DNA of 64,000 bases from Xanthostigma xanthostigma (GCA_963575645.1 OY754468.1:6262001-6326000), one strand, 5' to 3'. Shown: positions 29,198 to 40,369, numbered from the stretch's first letter. Program-made: numbers and translations. Notes: a model not told the origin generated them from the sequence alone.

Positions 29198-29890
29198 TAG
29201 AGAATACAATCCCGAGAATGTTTTTCAATCCCGGGATTACGGGATTTTTGATGCGTATGTGGTTTCTATTTGGGGTTAAATGAAAAAAACTTGAGTAATT
29301 TCTTAAAAAATATTTTTAAAATAGTTGCACAACACAAATCACAATATAGTAAGAAAAGAAAATAGACAAAACAAATAAAAACTTTACTTTTGCAAGAAAT
29401 CAAAAAGACAACACAAAAAAACTATTTAGAATTTAGAAAATACAATCGCAGAAATATCAAAGCATCCAATGTTTGACTTCCAAGCCTGATTCGTAGTTTA
29501 TTGCCAACATAGCAGCAGCTGAAAACGCTCGTTCAGGTTCTACGCTCGTTGGAGGAATAGACAATAGATACTTATATGCTGATATCCACGCACTCCTCCA
29601 TTTTCGAACAGGCTTATTTCACGTCTAATACTATTTGCCAACCCCGATTCATTTTGTACTTGTACTTCAGGATCTGGAGATTTCATATTCTTACATATCG
29701 TACCGCGTATTTAAGTATTGTTTTTTGTCGTTATGTAACAAATAATATTAATATAATCTAGGCAAGGTAATTGTCAAGGCGCAACGGATTACGGAATGCA
29801 AACTAGATCTGTTTTTGGCAATCCCGAAAATCCCGAGATTAGCCATAAGATCCCGGGATTTTCGGGGTCAGAAAACGGCCGTATTCTCTA
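29198..29890 (-). mobile_element. hAT element with TAGAGAATACAATCCCG ends and transposase remnant
   Basis: Ends TAGAGAATACAATCCCG and CGGCCGTATTCTCTA are flanked by a perfect 8-bp duplication, ATCATGAC (29190-29197 and 29891-29898). The insertion cleanly interrupts family F. CCCGGGATT motifs lie near both ends. Confidence 0.92.
29440..29570 (-). pseudogene. hAT transposase C-terminal dimerisation fragment
   Basis: On the minus strand LLSIPPTSVEPERAFSAAAM is followed by LAINYESGLEVKHWML. This is the conserved hATC dimerisation signature (the S-x-E-R-x-F-S motif). The catalytic domain is gone. It fits the hAT-type duplication of the surrounding element. Confidence 0.75.
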
Positions 29891-30769
29891 ATCATGACGC
29901 GGGTAATGGCTAGTTCTAAATATAATATTTGCTATTCGTTGGCATAGTTACCTATATATAATATTTTCCACGTCGTGTAAAAATTAATCAAAGCATGCCT
30001 AGCTAATTTATTTCTGACAGATCTGCAAAACAAAAGAACAGCTGATTTTATTTTCAAAATATTTCCGAAACTATAAAGTTTAAAAACAAATTTTTTTAAC
30101 AAAACTTTCTTGAAAAAATAAATGGAATAATAAACCGCTATGAAAAGTATACCATTATTATATAAAAAACAACGTTTTTCACATAAATAAATAAACTAGT
30201 TAAGCATGCTTTGATTAATTTTTACATGACGTGGAACATTATGTAGGTAACCATGGCAACGAATAACAAATATCATATTTAAAACTAGCCATTACCCACG
30301 TCACCGCACGCGATAACAGAAATTTTATTTTCTTTATTATATCAAGTGTTAATGTTGTTGGAATGATCCCGTCACCCAATTGGCTGGATTTTTTTTCTTC
30401 ATTTCGGACAAGCAGAACAGCCGCAGTCATGGTCGCCACCTATCTAATTTTTTTCCATGTTGTGGTCGAGAAAAAATTAATGAACTGTCTTAAAGATGAA
30501 TAGATATATTTGAAAAATTTCAACCAGTCCCCCAAAAAAATTTCCGAAACAGCTTAGAAATCCGGGTATATTACACTAGACGATCCCCTTAAAGTAAACG
30601 AAACGCATTTGTTTTGTTTTTTAAATAAAAAAAGCGAATCATTTTGAGTGTTATCCTTAATTATCAATGCAAGGTTATCATTGTGTCAAAACACTTTTTA
30701 ATATACAAAAAAAAAACAATTTTGACTACCTAATACTTATAAAAGTTTTTATTATTTTCTTCTTAAGAT

Positions 30770-31262
30770 AGTACGAGCACCAAGGCAATTTTAAAAGAGA
30801 GGCTTGATTTTTTTATATTTAACGGTAGATGGATGTGTTTTCATTGATTTCTCCAAAACTAGTCGGTGAAAATTTAAAAAAAGCTATTTAAATTACAGTT
30901 AAAGCATTAATAAATTATTAAAAACAAAAAAAAAAACCGTTGTGCCCAACTAATTAAAAAGATATTTAATTAAAAAGTATCTTTTTAATTAGTCGGGCAC
31001 AACGGTTTTTTTTTTGTTTTTAACAATTTATTAAGGTTTTAAGTAACTTTAATTTAAATAGTTTTTTTTTTTTAATTTCCACCACTAGTTTTGGAGAAAT
31101 CAATGAAAACATATCCATCTACCGTTTTACCATAAAGCCAATGTTAAATATGCCTACTTTTGAAGTCATTTATTTAGTTAAATAATCGGGCAACCCCCCC
31201 TAAAATTTTCAGAATTGGTTTAGGTTTAGTCCAACTTCATATTAAAAAAATCACGCCTTTTA
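30770..31262. mobile_element. Foldback family G, copy 2 (long palindrome)
   Basis: Arms run from GTACGAGCACCAAGGCAATT inward to AACCGTTGTGCCCAACTAAT and back out. The central stem, 30930-31025, is almost perfect. A related copy with the same unique segment (ATCGGGCAACCCCCCC against GGGGGGGTTGCCCGAT) is at 20723-21110. Confidence 0.8.
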
Positions 31263-31384
31263 ATTGCCTACTACTTAAAGTTGCAATAGAAAATTACATT
31301 AGGACGCTGTGATTTGTGAATGAAGAGAAAAATTTCTACCTAACTGCCAATCGATTTTTGAAATTTTTTATATAATTTTTATTT

Positions 31385-31450
31385 ATTTGTCAAATGTCAT
31401 TATTTTGGACATTGGAATGCTCCTCTCGCCCCATTGGCTGGAATTTTTTG
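31385..31450 (-). mobile_element. Family F terminal fragment
   Basis: TCAAATGTCATTATTTTGG followed by CATTGGAATGCTCC and CCCCATTGGCTGGAATTTTT is a family F end with no further body. Confidence 0.6.
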
Positions 31451-31805
31451 TTTAAAATAATCTTCAAATTATTGTTATTTAAAAAATACTTTTTTTCTTT
31501 ATTTTGAAAATATAAACTGCTTTAAAATAATATCAACTACAACAATCTACTACAATTTTACCTTCTAATTTCAACTTTAAAAAATCCGTTAATTAGGATT
31601 GTGCAGTCTAGAGTAGCAGCCAATGTAGACTCAATACAAATTTATGGCAGATTTCTAAGTACTTCGTAAGTAGCGTTTTATTAATTTCAATTTAGAAAAT
31701 AAAGTTTGCGCACGCAAATGAAAATAGCCACTTTTCAACCGTAACAGCATGCGTAAAGTTACCACTTTTCCCGCATGAATAATAAAAAAAAAATAAATCA
31801 TACTT

Positions 31806-32512
31806 CGGAAAAATTAGGGGAAAGCTAAATTTTCATATGAACCCTCCTTTTGTGGTTCTTAACAATATCTCAAAAGTCCGCACAAATACACGTGTCGCTG
31901 AAAATGTTACGCGGGTCAAAGGTCACAAAAAACGGGTTTTCTCAAAAATCTCGTTAACGGTGACTTTTAAAATAAAATAGTGGTTATCAAATTTTTAGCT
32001 TAGAAAATTTCCTATAAAAATAGTATTACTTTATTTCGTAAGACTAAAATTACCAATTACGTACGACATACGACACATGCGGTATGATGCTCGTTCTCTC
32101 ACCTCGCATTCATTCAATCGCTTAGTGAATCATTCCAGTTCACGCATCCGCATGATGTATGTCGTATGATGCATTGTACCTATTCGTTCGTATAATTGCA
32201 TCAAACGAATCGAAGTGTTATTTAAGAAACATTACAAACGTTACAACTTTTTAAATAAATTTTTTTCGAAAAAAGTAATATGTAGTATGTTTTTTGTAGG
32301 CAATTTTCTAAGCTACAAATATGATAACCACTATTTTTTCATAAAAGTCACAGTTAACGAGATTTTTGCTAAAAAAAAGTTTTTTGTGACCTTCCATCCC
32401 GCGTAACATTTTTAGCGGCACATGTATCGGTAGGAACTTTTGATATATTGTTTAGAACCGCGAAAGTAAGGTTCGTGCAAAAATCCAGCATTCCCCTAAT
32501 TTTTCCACTCTG
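31806..32512. mobile_element. Inverted-repeat element with ~240-bp diverged arms
   Basis: Left arm segments GAAAAATTAGGGGAA, GTTACGCGGGTCAAAGGTCAC and TAGTGGTTATCA recur inverted on the right as TTCCCCTAATTTTTC, GTGACCTTCCATCCCGCGTAAC and TGATAACCACTA. Arms diverge visibly, so it is old. The centre contains GTACGACATACGACACATGC-type repeats. There is no coding. Confidence 0.7.
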
Positions 32513-33088
32513 AAATGTCTCTATTCCCTGTATTACATAGACAGGGTGAGTTATTAAAATTTTCAGAGCCTGCATAAATCGCTTACGTCGATACCGGAAT
32601 AACGTAGACCAATATAAGAAGAGCGTTGCGTAAGATTTTTAATTTTGATTTCGTTGCCTTTACGGTGCGTCCCGATGCGGTCGTTTCTTTGTATCAAAAC
32701 ACAGCACGGCCCTGACTAAACTGCATGTCCGCGGGACTCCCCAAGACTTGTAAAAAAAACCCAGAACCCTACAGTTGTACACACCTAGCATACGTTTATT
32801 TTTGAGGTAACGGGTAACCAAACCTGACAAGCTGCGCTGCGAGAGATAAGCGCAGCGGCGCAGAACAATCGAAGCATACTTCCCTCTATATCTATCTGTT
32901 GTATCTATCGATGTATACATTTTCAGGAACACTTTCTCCTTCGCATGTATTCTTTTTTTTGGGCTATCAAAACATATCGAATGTCCCGCTGAGCACATCG
33001 TTCAAATACAGCGTTTGTTTGAAAGTACTTGTTTCTGTGTAACGTTTCAAAAAAACAGCACGTTACTGCAGCGAAAATGGATTATGAT

Positions 33089-33402
33089 ACGCGCCACGGA
33101 TCTAAAAGGTTCGGAAGTTAGTCACAAACAGCGTCGCAAAGGCACATTTTAGAGCCGTTGAGACTCCCACCACCTCCCAGCTACCTGCATGGAACGTGCG
33201 CTCATCGGTGATTGGCCGTGATCGCTCGTTGCCTTTGTCACTTGTCCCTTTCCTGCTTTAAAGTACAGTCGAGTACGCTATTGTCAAGTTGTATTGTTAT
33301 TTTAGTTTTGTTGAGTTGCTAGTTTGTAGTTTTTCAACAGACTGTACAAGCGCAAGCCCGCATTCGCATCTAACTTCCGAGCCTTTTAGATTCGTGGCGC
33401 AT
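33089..33402. mobile_element. Short element with CGCCACGGATCTAAAAGG ends
   Basis: GCGCCACGGATCTAAAAGG...CGGAAGTTAG at the left is the complement of CTAACTTCCG...CCTTTTAGATTCGTGGCGC at the right (~31-bp inverted repeats, few mismatches). The length is ~314 bp. The target duplication is unclear. Confidence 0.7.
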
Positions 33403-33521
33403 ATTAAACTAAATTATTTTTAGCCCTGTTCCCTATGGAAAACAACAGGAGGCGCGAATAGTAATTCTCACAAAGACGTAAAATATAAGTGAAATTAGCA
33501 TTCCTTATCTATATATATTAA

Positions 33522-33766
33522 CTAGCTGTCCAGTTCGGCTTGGCCCGAATTTGTAGATTATCGCCGTTTTTTCGTCGACTTGCGTTGCAAAATTGGTCTC
33601 CACGAAAAGCGCTTTTATTTAAACGCAATAATATATAGCCTGTATCTATCTTGAAGTACCATTCTAAATATTGATGAAAAAAAAAATTTGAAATCGGATG
33701 AGTAGTTTCTGAGATTGCCTTCTACATCGAAACTTCCAAACTTTACCTCTTTATAATATTATAGCG
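33522..33766 (+). repeat. Retroelement 3' tail, group C
   Basis: It starts AACTAGCTGTCCAGTTCGGC and ends CTCTTTATAATATTATA, with GATGAGTAGTTTCTGAGAT inside. It belongs to the same broad class of truncated non-LTR tails. Confidence 0.6.
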
Positions 33767-34165
33767 GTCCGTCCCGATTTCACCCGAGTGCGATAGATAT
33801 AATTCTGTAAAATGTATTTCGTTCGCGGCCCGGCGTTTGAACTAATAGCTTTGAGTAAATTGCAAGTTCTAACAGATGTCGCTATTCGGTACTAAACAGT
33901 GTTTGTTTGCTTCTGAACTAATAGTTCAGAAACAAACAAAGAAAACTGACTTCTGATAGAACAGATGTCGCTACGTGTTACTAAAAAAGGATTTTTGAGA
34001 AAATACCGTAATTTTGTACAAAATATTTAATAAAAACTATCCTATAGCGTAAGTTGCACCAAGCAAGACACAATTACAAAATTTTATTAAAATCTGTTCA
34101 GTGGTTTGGGAGATTAGCGCGGCCAAAATTGTGACACGGAAATTTTATATATATAGATAGGCCAG
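33762..34165 (+). repeat. Retroelement 3' tail, group B
   Basis: It runs from TAGCGGTCCGTCCCGATTTC to the TATATATATAGATAG end. It matches 24690-25105 (inverted) and 44203-44640. Confidence 0.6.
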
Positions 34166-34462
34166 CAGTTTTTTTGTTCGATTATCTCCTTCTAGACTGC
34201 TGGACCGATTTCGACAAACGAGGTGTTGTTTGAAAGGGCTCGACGTTAATAGGTTGTCCGGATTGCGAAAAGTGAATGATTGAAAATCTATAAGACTGTG
34301 ACATACGAACGGACGGACGGACAAAATGACGTAATTATAAGAGTTCCGTTTTTTGCCACTTGGCTACGAAACCCTAAAAATCACCTTCATCGCGCCCTTG
34401 ACGCGAAATTAACTGTTATGTTTCTTATGAAATTCTGAAAAGAAAATAGCTGTTATCTAGTT

Positions 34463-34718
34463 CAGAGGTTCCCAATTTTATTTGGCCATGGAACCCTAAT
34501 TGATCATACTTTTTTGGCGGAACCCTAGCTGGCTATTTTGATAACTAGTGTTTACATTGTACTGTGAATATTTTCATGTTTGACTCGAAGAAAGAACAAA
34601 TTATGAATGAAAAATAATTATTATGAGTATTGCAAATCATTTATTGTAACAAAGAAATACAATTTTGACTCTCCGACAGACCGCGGAACCCATGTGGACC
34701 ACCTTTTAGGAATCGCTG
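34463..34718. mobile_element. 256-bp hAT miniature element (CAGAGGTTCCCAATTT ends)
   Basis: CAGAGGTTCCCAATTT and TTTTAGGAATCGCTG are inverted. A perfect 8-bp duplication ATCTAGTT (34455-34462, 34719-34726) is present. Its ends resemble those at 8535-9072 and 39091-39642. Confidence 0.9.
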
Positions 34719-35039
34719 ATCTAGTTGACACACAAAATATGATGTACGCAGTACGATGTCGTGACTGACTCCTGGCAAATTCATGCTAGGACTAGGACTG
34801 GGACTGAGTCCCATCGATTTTGACATGTATAACAGATAATTTAATATTCATTTGCATTATGAACATTGTTATGAATGATACACAACGTGTTCTACAGCGA
34901 TACTGCGTCAGACGCCGCAACTATTGATATCGCGACATCAGAAGATAAATATACAGTAATAATAATAATAAATATATAGAAATTTTAAGGAGAAGAGCTG
35001 ATTTTGGAATTGATCGGTTTTACTAAATTTTATCAAATT

Positions 35040-35455
35040 TTGAGGTCGGTCCTAAATAAAATAAAACTGTTTATAAAAATTAAACTACTGAACACATTAA
35101 TGTGAATTTAAATAGGATTCTGGTCTGATACTAAACAAAGTGAATAAAATAATATAATCCAAGGCAATCCGACCAAAATTGCGATCTGTAGAGTCGTGAC
35201 GTACATACGTACAGACCAACCGACAACTGCTGTTTGTAATTTTCAATTACAATTTTAATAGTATTTATGAACTCGAATTGATTTAAAAATGGTTCTGTTT
35301 TATAGATCAGAATCTCCTCTTTTCAAAACGCTTCAATTTGAATGAATTTCGTGTGAAATTAATTTAAATATGACTTTTTATATGAACGAAAGTCAGCTCT
35401 GACGCACAAAGCGATAATAAAGCACATACCGCTAGTTTGCGGTATTTTAAAACAG
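35040..35455 (-). repeat. ~420-bp repeat with terminal hairpin, copy B
   Basis: This is the reverse complement of 17035-17478; the hairpin end is TACCGCTAGTTTGCGGTA. It lacks the GTACGTATG microsatellite expansion of copy A. Confidence 0.6.
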
Positions 35456-35523
35456 CTGAATAGATTTTAATTAGAATTAGTGCATTATGACGCTATTACT
35501 TTTTATCTTCAGCAGAATTAAAA

Positions 35524-36012
35524 AACTTTTTAACAAAAAATTAAACCGCCGAAAAACTGAAAAGCAAAAAATAATAAATCTTTTTATTTAACTAAGTTCT
35601 ATCTAAGTAGTTGAACGTATGTGACAGTCTCGTATATCTAAGTAATTTTGAGTCGGCGTCAACAATCCTTCGCCGAAAATCTCTGAGCGTTCACGAAGTT
35701 AATGTCAGCGACAGAGCAACCCGAACGGGCGCACACTGAGGGCACACGTCTTTGCGAGTGGTCGTGTGGAGAGCGCATTTTTGGAATGTTAATGTTTATC
35801 GCTGGAGATTTCACGTATCATTGTTAATTTGATTTGTTTATTTCTTTTAGTGATCTTTGTTCATTGATTGTTTGACGCCGACTCAAAATTACTTAGATAT
35901 ACTAGACTGTCACATACGTTCAACTACTTAGATAGAACTTAGTTAAATAAAAAGATTTATTATTTTTTGCTTTTCAGTTTTTCGGCGGTTTAATTTTTTT
36001 GTTAAAAAGTTT
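35524..36012. mobile_element. Foldback with ~135-bp arms around a unique ~200-bp core
   Basis: TTTTTAACAAAAAATTAAAC ... AAAATTACTTAGATATAC-type arms face each other. The core (35672-35874) is unique and moderately GC-rich, with TGAGGGCACACGTCTTTGCG. Termini resemble those of 43123-43620 ('tttttaacaaaaaaattgaaccgacttc'). Confidence 0.75.
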
Positions 36013-36062
36013 TTATTTTATAATTTTTTGTGGCTATATAATTTATAATTGTAATACACAAC

Positions 36063-36560
36063 TCAGCATGAAAATCTGTGAGTGAACAATAAATCACCCC
36101 TATTTTCCCATCCTTAGGGTAGGATTTTTTTTCCAAATTTATATGAGACCAACCTCGAGTTATACCCTATCCAATAAAAAAATAATTATCAAAATCGGAC
36201 TACTCTGTAAAAAGTTATGCGTAGTCATACATTACAATCTGTGAGTGAACAATCAATAATCCCGTTTTCCTACCCTTAGGGTTGAAATTTTTTTTCCAAA
36301 TTTATATGGGACTAGCTTCGGGGTATGCCCTTTCCAATAAAAAAAGAATTATCAAAATTGGACTACTCGGTAAAAAGTTATGTGTGGTCATACATTACAA
36401 TCAGTGAGTGAACAATCAATTATCCCCTGTTTTCCTACCCTTAGGGTTGGAATTTTTTTACCAAATTTATATGGGACCAACTTCGGGGTATACCCTTTCA
36501 AACAATAAAAAAATTATCAAAATCGGACTGCTCTGTAAAAAGTTATGCGTGGTCATACAT
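36063..36560 (+). repeat. Three tandem ~170-bp units
   Basis: Units contain GTGAGTGAACAATCAATAAT, CCTACCCTTAGGGTTGAA, TTTATATGGGAC, CCAATAAAAAAA and AAAAAGTTATGCGTGGTCAT. They are followed by a long A-rich tract (36565-36597) and a CCTCCTCCGTTTTTGTTTTT terminus (36618-36637). Together with 35524-36012 this may be one composite element ending in CGTCGGTTAAAAAT. Confidence 0.75.
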
Positions 36561-36847
36561 AAATAAAAAAAAAAAAAAAAAAAATAAAAAAAAAATATAC
36601 GCGTCGACTTGAGAACCTCCTCCGTTTTTGTTTTTCGTCGGTTAAAAATCCATACAACTTTATGATTATTTTAGAAGCATCAAATAATAGTAATTTGCGG
36701 AATTCAAACTACAATCAACAACAATTAACCTAGAATGCGTATGTAAATGACAAGGGCCGGTCGGTCGCGATAATTAATATATACGGCGTTCGCGTTGTTT
36801 GCTGTGCATACAGATCTAATATCAGAGAAAAGAAAACACTAATTAAC

Positions 36848-36998
36848 TAATGCCCATATTCACCGAACACTATTTAAGATAGAAGTAACTAATCTTGGAA
36901 CAAATTTATTCGTTAGAATAAAATTTACTTTTAATTCACCAAGCAAAATAACAGATAGAAAAGTTATTTAAAGAATAAATACACAGTGTACTATAATA
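36848..36998 (+). repeat. Single-end fragment of the element at 52188-52738
   Basis: AATGCCCATATTCACCGAAC and TAATCTTGGAACAAATTTAT match the complement of 52590-52738. The opposite end is absent. Confidence 0.6.
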
Positions 36999-37074
36999 CT
37001 GCCTGATTAAGTTAAAAGTTTGTAAAGAAACACATTTTTACACTTTTTATATTAACTTCACTTGTAAGTTTGTA

Positions 37075-37106
37075 TGTATGTATGTATGTATGTTTGTTTG
37101 TTTGTA
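37075..37106 (+). repeat. (TATG)n/(TTTG)n microsatellite
   Basis: About five TATG units pass into three TTTG units. Confidence 0.85.
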
Positions 37107-37170
37107 ACCTTCGTTTGGACTACAGCAAGTGGTTTATTACTGTAGTATAATATGCCAGCTCTGTAACTAC

Positions 37171-37259
37171 AGTGGTTAGCCGTGCGGTCTAAGGCACGGG
37201 TCTTCGCTGACGTCAGCTCTCGGAATCACGGGTCGTGGGTTCTAATCCCGTCCACGCCG
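37171..37259 (+). repeat. tRNA-like sequence (Leu-like, degenerate)
   Basis: D-arm AGCCGTGCGGTCTAAGGC and B box GGGTTCTAATCCC are well placed. A 3' CCACGCC is present, but the 5' acceptor does not complement it and no anticodon stem forms. It is likely a SINE head or pseudo-tRNA. A T/A-rich tail follows. Confidence 0.55.
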
Positions 37260-37330
37260 AAAAAAAATTGTTTTTTTTTTCGGCAAATTTTTGACTATAA
37301 ATCGAACTAAAAAGTGGAAAATAAATATAG

Positions 37331-37614
37331 TTTAAAAAAACTAAAAAACACGCTTTATATCGAACTAAAAAGTAAAAAATATTTTTTTTAAAATAAGCTT
37401 AAAACAATGAATGAATAAAAAATACAAGTATTATTGTGAAAAAAGCGTGGGGCGCTCGATATACGAAAATGTGGAACAAAGCGCCCCACGCTTTTTTCAC
37501 AATAATACTTGTACTTATTTTTTATTCATTATTGTTTTAAGCTTATTTAAAAAAAAAATATTTTTTACTTTTTAGTTCGATATAAAGCGTGTTTGTTAGT
37601 TTTTTTTAAACTAT
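37331..37614. mobile_element. Foldback with ~130-bp near-perfect arms
   Basis: Arms from CTAAAAAACACGCTTTATAT through ATACAAGTATTATTGTGAAA to GCGTGGGGCGCT mirror each other across a ~20-bp loop (GATATACGAAAATGTGGAAC). Confidence 0.85.
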
Positions 37615-37901
37615 ATTTATTAACATAGTAGAACACGTATCGTGACAGCACGGCGTTTGTGACGAACTTAGAGTACTTAGGCTTTGAGAAAACAGCCATT
37701 ATTCTTCTATTTAATACCAGCAACATTTCAAATAACAACTGAACCGGAACTCTTCAAGAATAGTGAGTATAACAATCGGTTAAATTACGTAGTCATCTAT
37801 TGTGTCGATTGGGCTTTTAAGCTATCGATTGTTTTCAAATAGAATTCTACATCTTCGAGCCATAAACAATCGAAAATGTATTGCAAAATTATATAGAAGA
37901 C

Positions 37902-38490
37902 TAGCGGTCCCGTCCGGTTTCACCCGGGTGTAAAAGAATGAATGGGGAAGGGAGGAACATGAGTATACACATTCTACTTAGTTTACCAAGATGAAATTTG
38001 TGTCCAAATTTCATGATGATCGGAGTTACCGTTCAAAAGTTTTTGTCGATAAAAAGCAGTTTTATACTTTTTTTAATTAATTAAATAAAATTAAAATAAA
38101 TTTAAATGTAAGCCTTAGAAGAAAGCAATGTAGAAAATAAAAAAATAAAAATATATTCGCCCAACGTGGGGCTCGAACCCACGACCCTGATATTGACAGT
38201 CACATCCTCTATCGATTGAGCTAACCGGGGTTGTTTACTCACCGCGCTAATATGAGTATATCTAGTTAGTGCATTTCACCTGAATAGAAGCTTATTTTTG
38301 AGATACATTTTGCAACATTTTTCATTAACGCTCCGCTCCTAATGGTCGTAGCGTGATATTATGTAGCCTATAGCCTTCCTCGATAAATGGGCTATCCAAC
38401 AAAATTTTTTTTTTCAATTTGAACCAGTAGTTCCTGAGATTAGCGCGTTCAAACAAACAAATTCTTTAGCTTTATATATTAGTATAGATG
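37902..38490 (+). repeat. Retroelement 3' tail, group A, with a nested insertion
   Basis: It runs from ACTAGCGGTCCCGTCCGG to TTATATATTAGTATAGAT. The tail is interrupted at ~38050-38305 by sequence carrying the minus-strand tRNA-Lys-like element. Confidence 0.65.
38157..38230 (-). pseudogene. tRNA-Lys-like pseudogene
   Basis: On the minus strand GGTTAGCTCAATCGATAGAG, CAGGGTCGTGGGTTCGAGCC and CCACGTTGGGCG follow the eukaryotic tRNA-Lys body closely. The loop CTGTCAA would give anticodon GTC (Asp). The anticodon stem (TGTGA/TATCA) has two mismatches, and the first acceptor pair is C-C. I read it as a tRNA-Lys-derived pseudogene or SINE head, not a working tRNA. Confidence 0.65.
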
Positions 38491-38584
38491 AGCCGCGGTG
38501 CTTATGCGTGAAATTGTTTGCATAAATATTTGGAAGTTATACTCGTTTTAATAAAGTAACAATATTTTAAAAATATTGAATACT

Positions 38585-39075
38585 AGTCGCCCGGTTCACC
38601 TTCGCTCGAATTTGTAGACCATGTGTTCCTTGAAATTGAAAAACTTATAAAATTATAACTATTTTCACTTTTAATAAACATTGCTCATTGACATACGGAA
38701 AATTTGAGGTTGAAGTTTCTCTTAGTGCTCACCACAAACGTTCGCATCGAAAAATTTGTAACTCTGCCTCCTTGCACAATGCACATAGCCCATAAAAGAG
38801 GAACAACTCCATCGTACATTGTTTTGTTATATCTCAAAAGGATTAAGCAGCGTTTTCAATGAAAGCTCCCAGTCGGCTTGATTTTTTCCAACATCTTCAA
38901 CAAACATCGTCATATTTCAATCAATTTTCACAAAATATTAATGAATTATACACATAAACCTTTCTCTTGAATCACTGGTGAAAACCGTATGAAAATCTGT
39001 TCGGTAGTTTTTTAGTTTATCGCGTTCAGACAGACAGACGCGACGGGAGGCATTTGTTTTATAATATTATGTAGT
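38585..39075 (+). repeat. Retroelement 3' tail, group D
   Basis: It starts ACTAGTCGCCCGGTTCACC and ends with TTCAGACAGACAGACGCGAC and a TTTGTTTTATAATATTATG tail. The end is shared with 44500-44640. Confidence 0.55.
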
Positions 39076-39090
39076 GATTGTAGTTTAAAC

Positions 39091-39642
39091 CAGCGGTTCC
39101 TAAACTTTTAAGGTAACGGAATCTCAAAAAAATCCCTTTTATTTTATGGAACCCCACATCAAATGTTTACAAATGAAAGACACTGCAATTAAAAATAAGA
39201 ACAAAAACGTAATCCTGTTGACCCCTCAACCCCGTTTGTCGCATCTGGGCTCAGTGGCGTAACTATACCTTCTGAGGCCCGTGGCAAATTCATCGGATGG
39301 GGCCCTCCCTTAATATAAAAAAGCTTCACGTTGTAGTTTCATCTTTATAAATCATGAAGGAAAGTAGATATTTGAATAATTCGTGTATGTTCTTTAGTTA
39401 AAATACCTAACTTAAATTGATTAAATACGAAATTTATATTTTTACCAACTTTTGTAATAAATGTTAGGTTCCTCCTGTCCTAACGGCCTCTCGGGCCGGG
39501 GCTCCCCTGAGGCCAGGGGTCCGAGGAATTTTTCCCGTTCTGCCATCCTGTTTTTACGCCACTACCTAGGCGCCTGGGCCATATGTTGGTCCAAAAAAAA
39601 AATTCCACGATTCAATGACAAATGTAATTTTAGGAATCGCTG
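39091..39642. mobile_element. hAT-type element (CAGCGGTTCCTAAAC ends) with a nested element
   Basis: CAGCGGTTCCTAAACTTTTA and TTTTAGGAATCGCTG are inverted. The flanking octamers are GTTTAAAC (39083-39090) and GTTTAAAT (39643-39650), seven of eight. Confidence 0.85.
39252..39564. mobile_element. Nested hAT-like element (CAGTGGCGTAAC ends)
   Basis: CAGTGGCGTAACTATACC at the left faces TTTTTACGCCACTA at the right. GGCCC/GGGCC-rich subterminal sequence (GGGGCCCTCCC, GGGCCGGGGCTCC) is typical of one hAT group. The octamers do not match clearly. Confidence 0.6.
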
Positions 39643-39787
39643 GTTTAAATAGTAATTTCAAAAAGAAACCAACAGAAGACTCATGATCCATCCATTCTTT
39701 ATTTTAATATGGTGAACTTGAGATGGGCCACTGCCAAACACGTAGACTTTTCTTTTACGTTCCAGAAGTTTAGTGTGTCGTAGAAAT

Positions 39788-40361
39788 CAGTGATGTGTCG
39801 CTCCTGAGCGAGTCGTTCATAATGAACGACTCCTCTCTCGGAGCGAAGCGAGTCGCTCTTTTTTTTGTGAATGACTCACTCCGAGCGCCATTGCTCAGTG
39901 CTGAGCTGTTCTGTACTGTTGCATTCGCACATTTACAGTGAATTTTGCACGTACGGAGTTATCTTTGCTGAGTCATTTAATGTTTAATGACACACTCTAA
40001 GTGTAATAGTACTAAGCTTACAGTGACTTAAACCATTCACATTGACGTCGTTGACAAAGATATAGTGTAACAATAAACATTATTATTGTTAAGCTTTTAT
40101 ATACTTTATCCGAATTGCGAATAATCAGAATCATATTAAAATGAGCTCAGAGCTGAGTGTGTGTATTGTGCTGTGCATTGTGCAATGCTACATGACTCTT
40201 GAGCATGTATAATGACAGTTCACACCTCTGCAGTCTGCACTCTTGTGTAGTGCGTACTGGCTAGTGTCGCTCCTTTGAACGACTCGCTCTGAGCGACTCT
40301 TTTTAGTGATCGGAGCGCACGGAGCCAGCTCCCAATAAAGAGTCATGTGGACACATCACTA
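39788..40361. mobile_element. hAT-type element with CAGTGATGTGTC ends, copy 3
   Basis: It lies in inverted orientation relative to 15093-15706. CAGTGATGTGTCGCTCCTG and GTGGACACATCACTA are flanked by a perfect 8-bp duplication GTAGAAAT (39780-39787, 40362-40369). This is the cleanest copy for defining the family ends. Confidence 0.93.
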
Positions 40362-40369
40362 GTAGAAAT

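Larger units (their letters stand above)
29095..30392. mobile_element. Family F foldback copy with a nested hAT element
   Basis: The left arm begins AAAAAATTCCGACCAATTGG and the right arm ends CCCAATTGGCTGGATTTTTT. Arms of ~250-300 bp are inverted copies of the same family F half. The left arm is split by 29198-29890. Confidence 0.8.

Noticed and set aside
37171-37259. Functional tRNA-Leu
   Set aside because: The D-arm and B box are good, but neither the acceptor nor the anticodon stem pairs.
38157-38230. Functional tRNA (Lys body with Asp anticodon)
   Set aside because: Two mismatches in the anticodon stem, a C-C first acceptor pair, and nesting in a retroelement tail indicate a pseudogene or SINE head.
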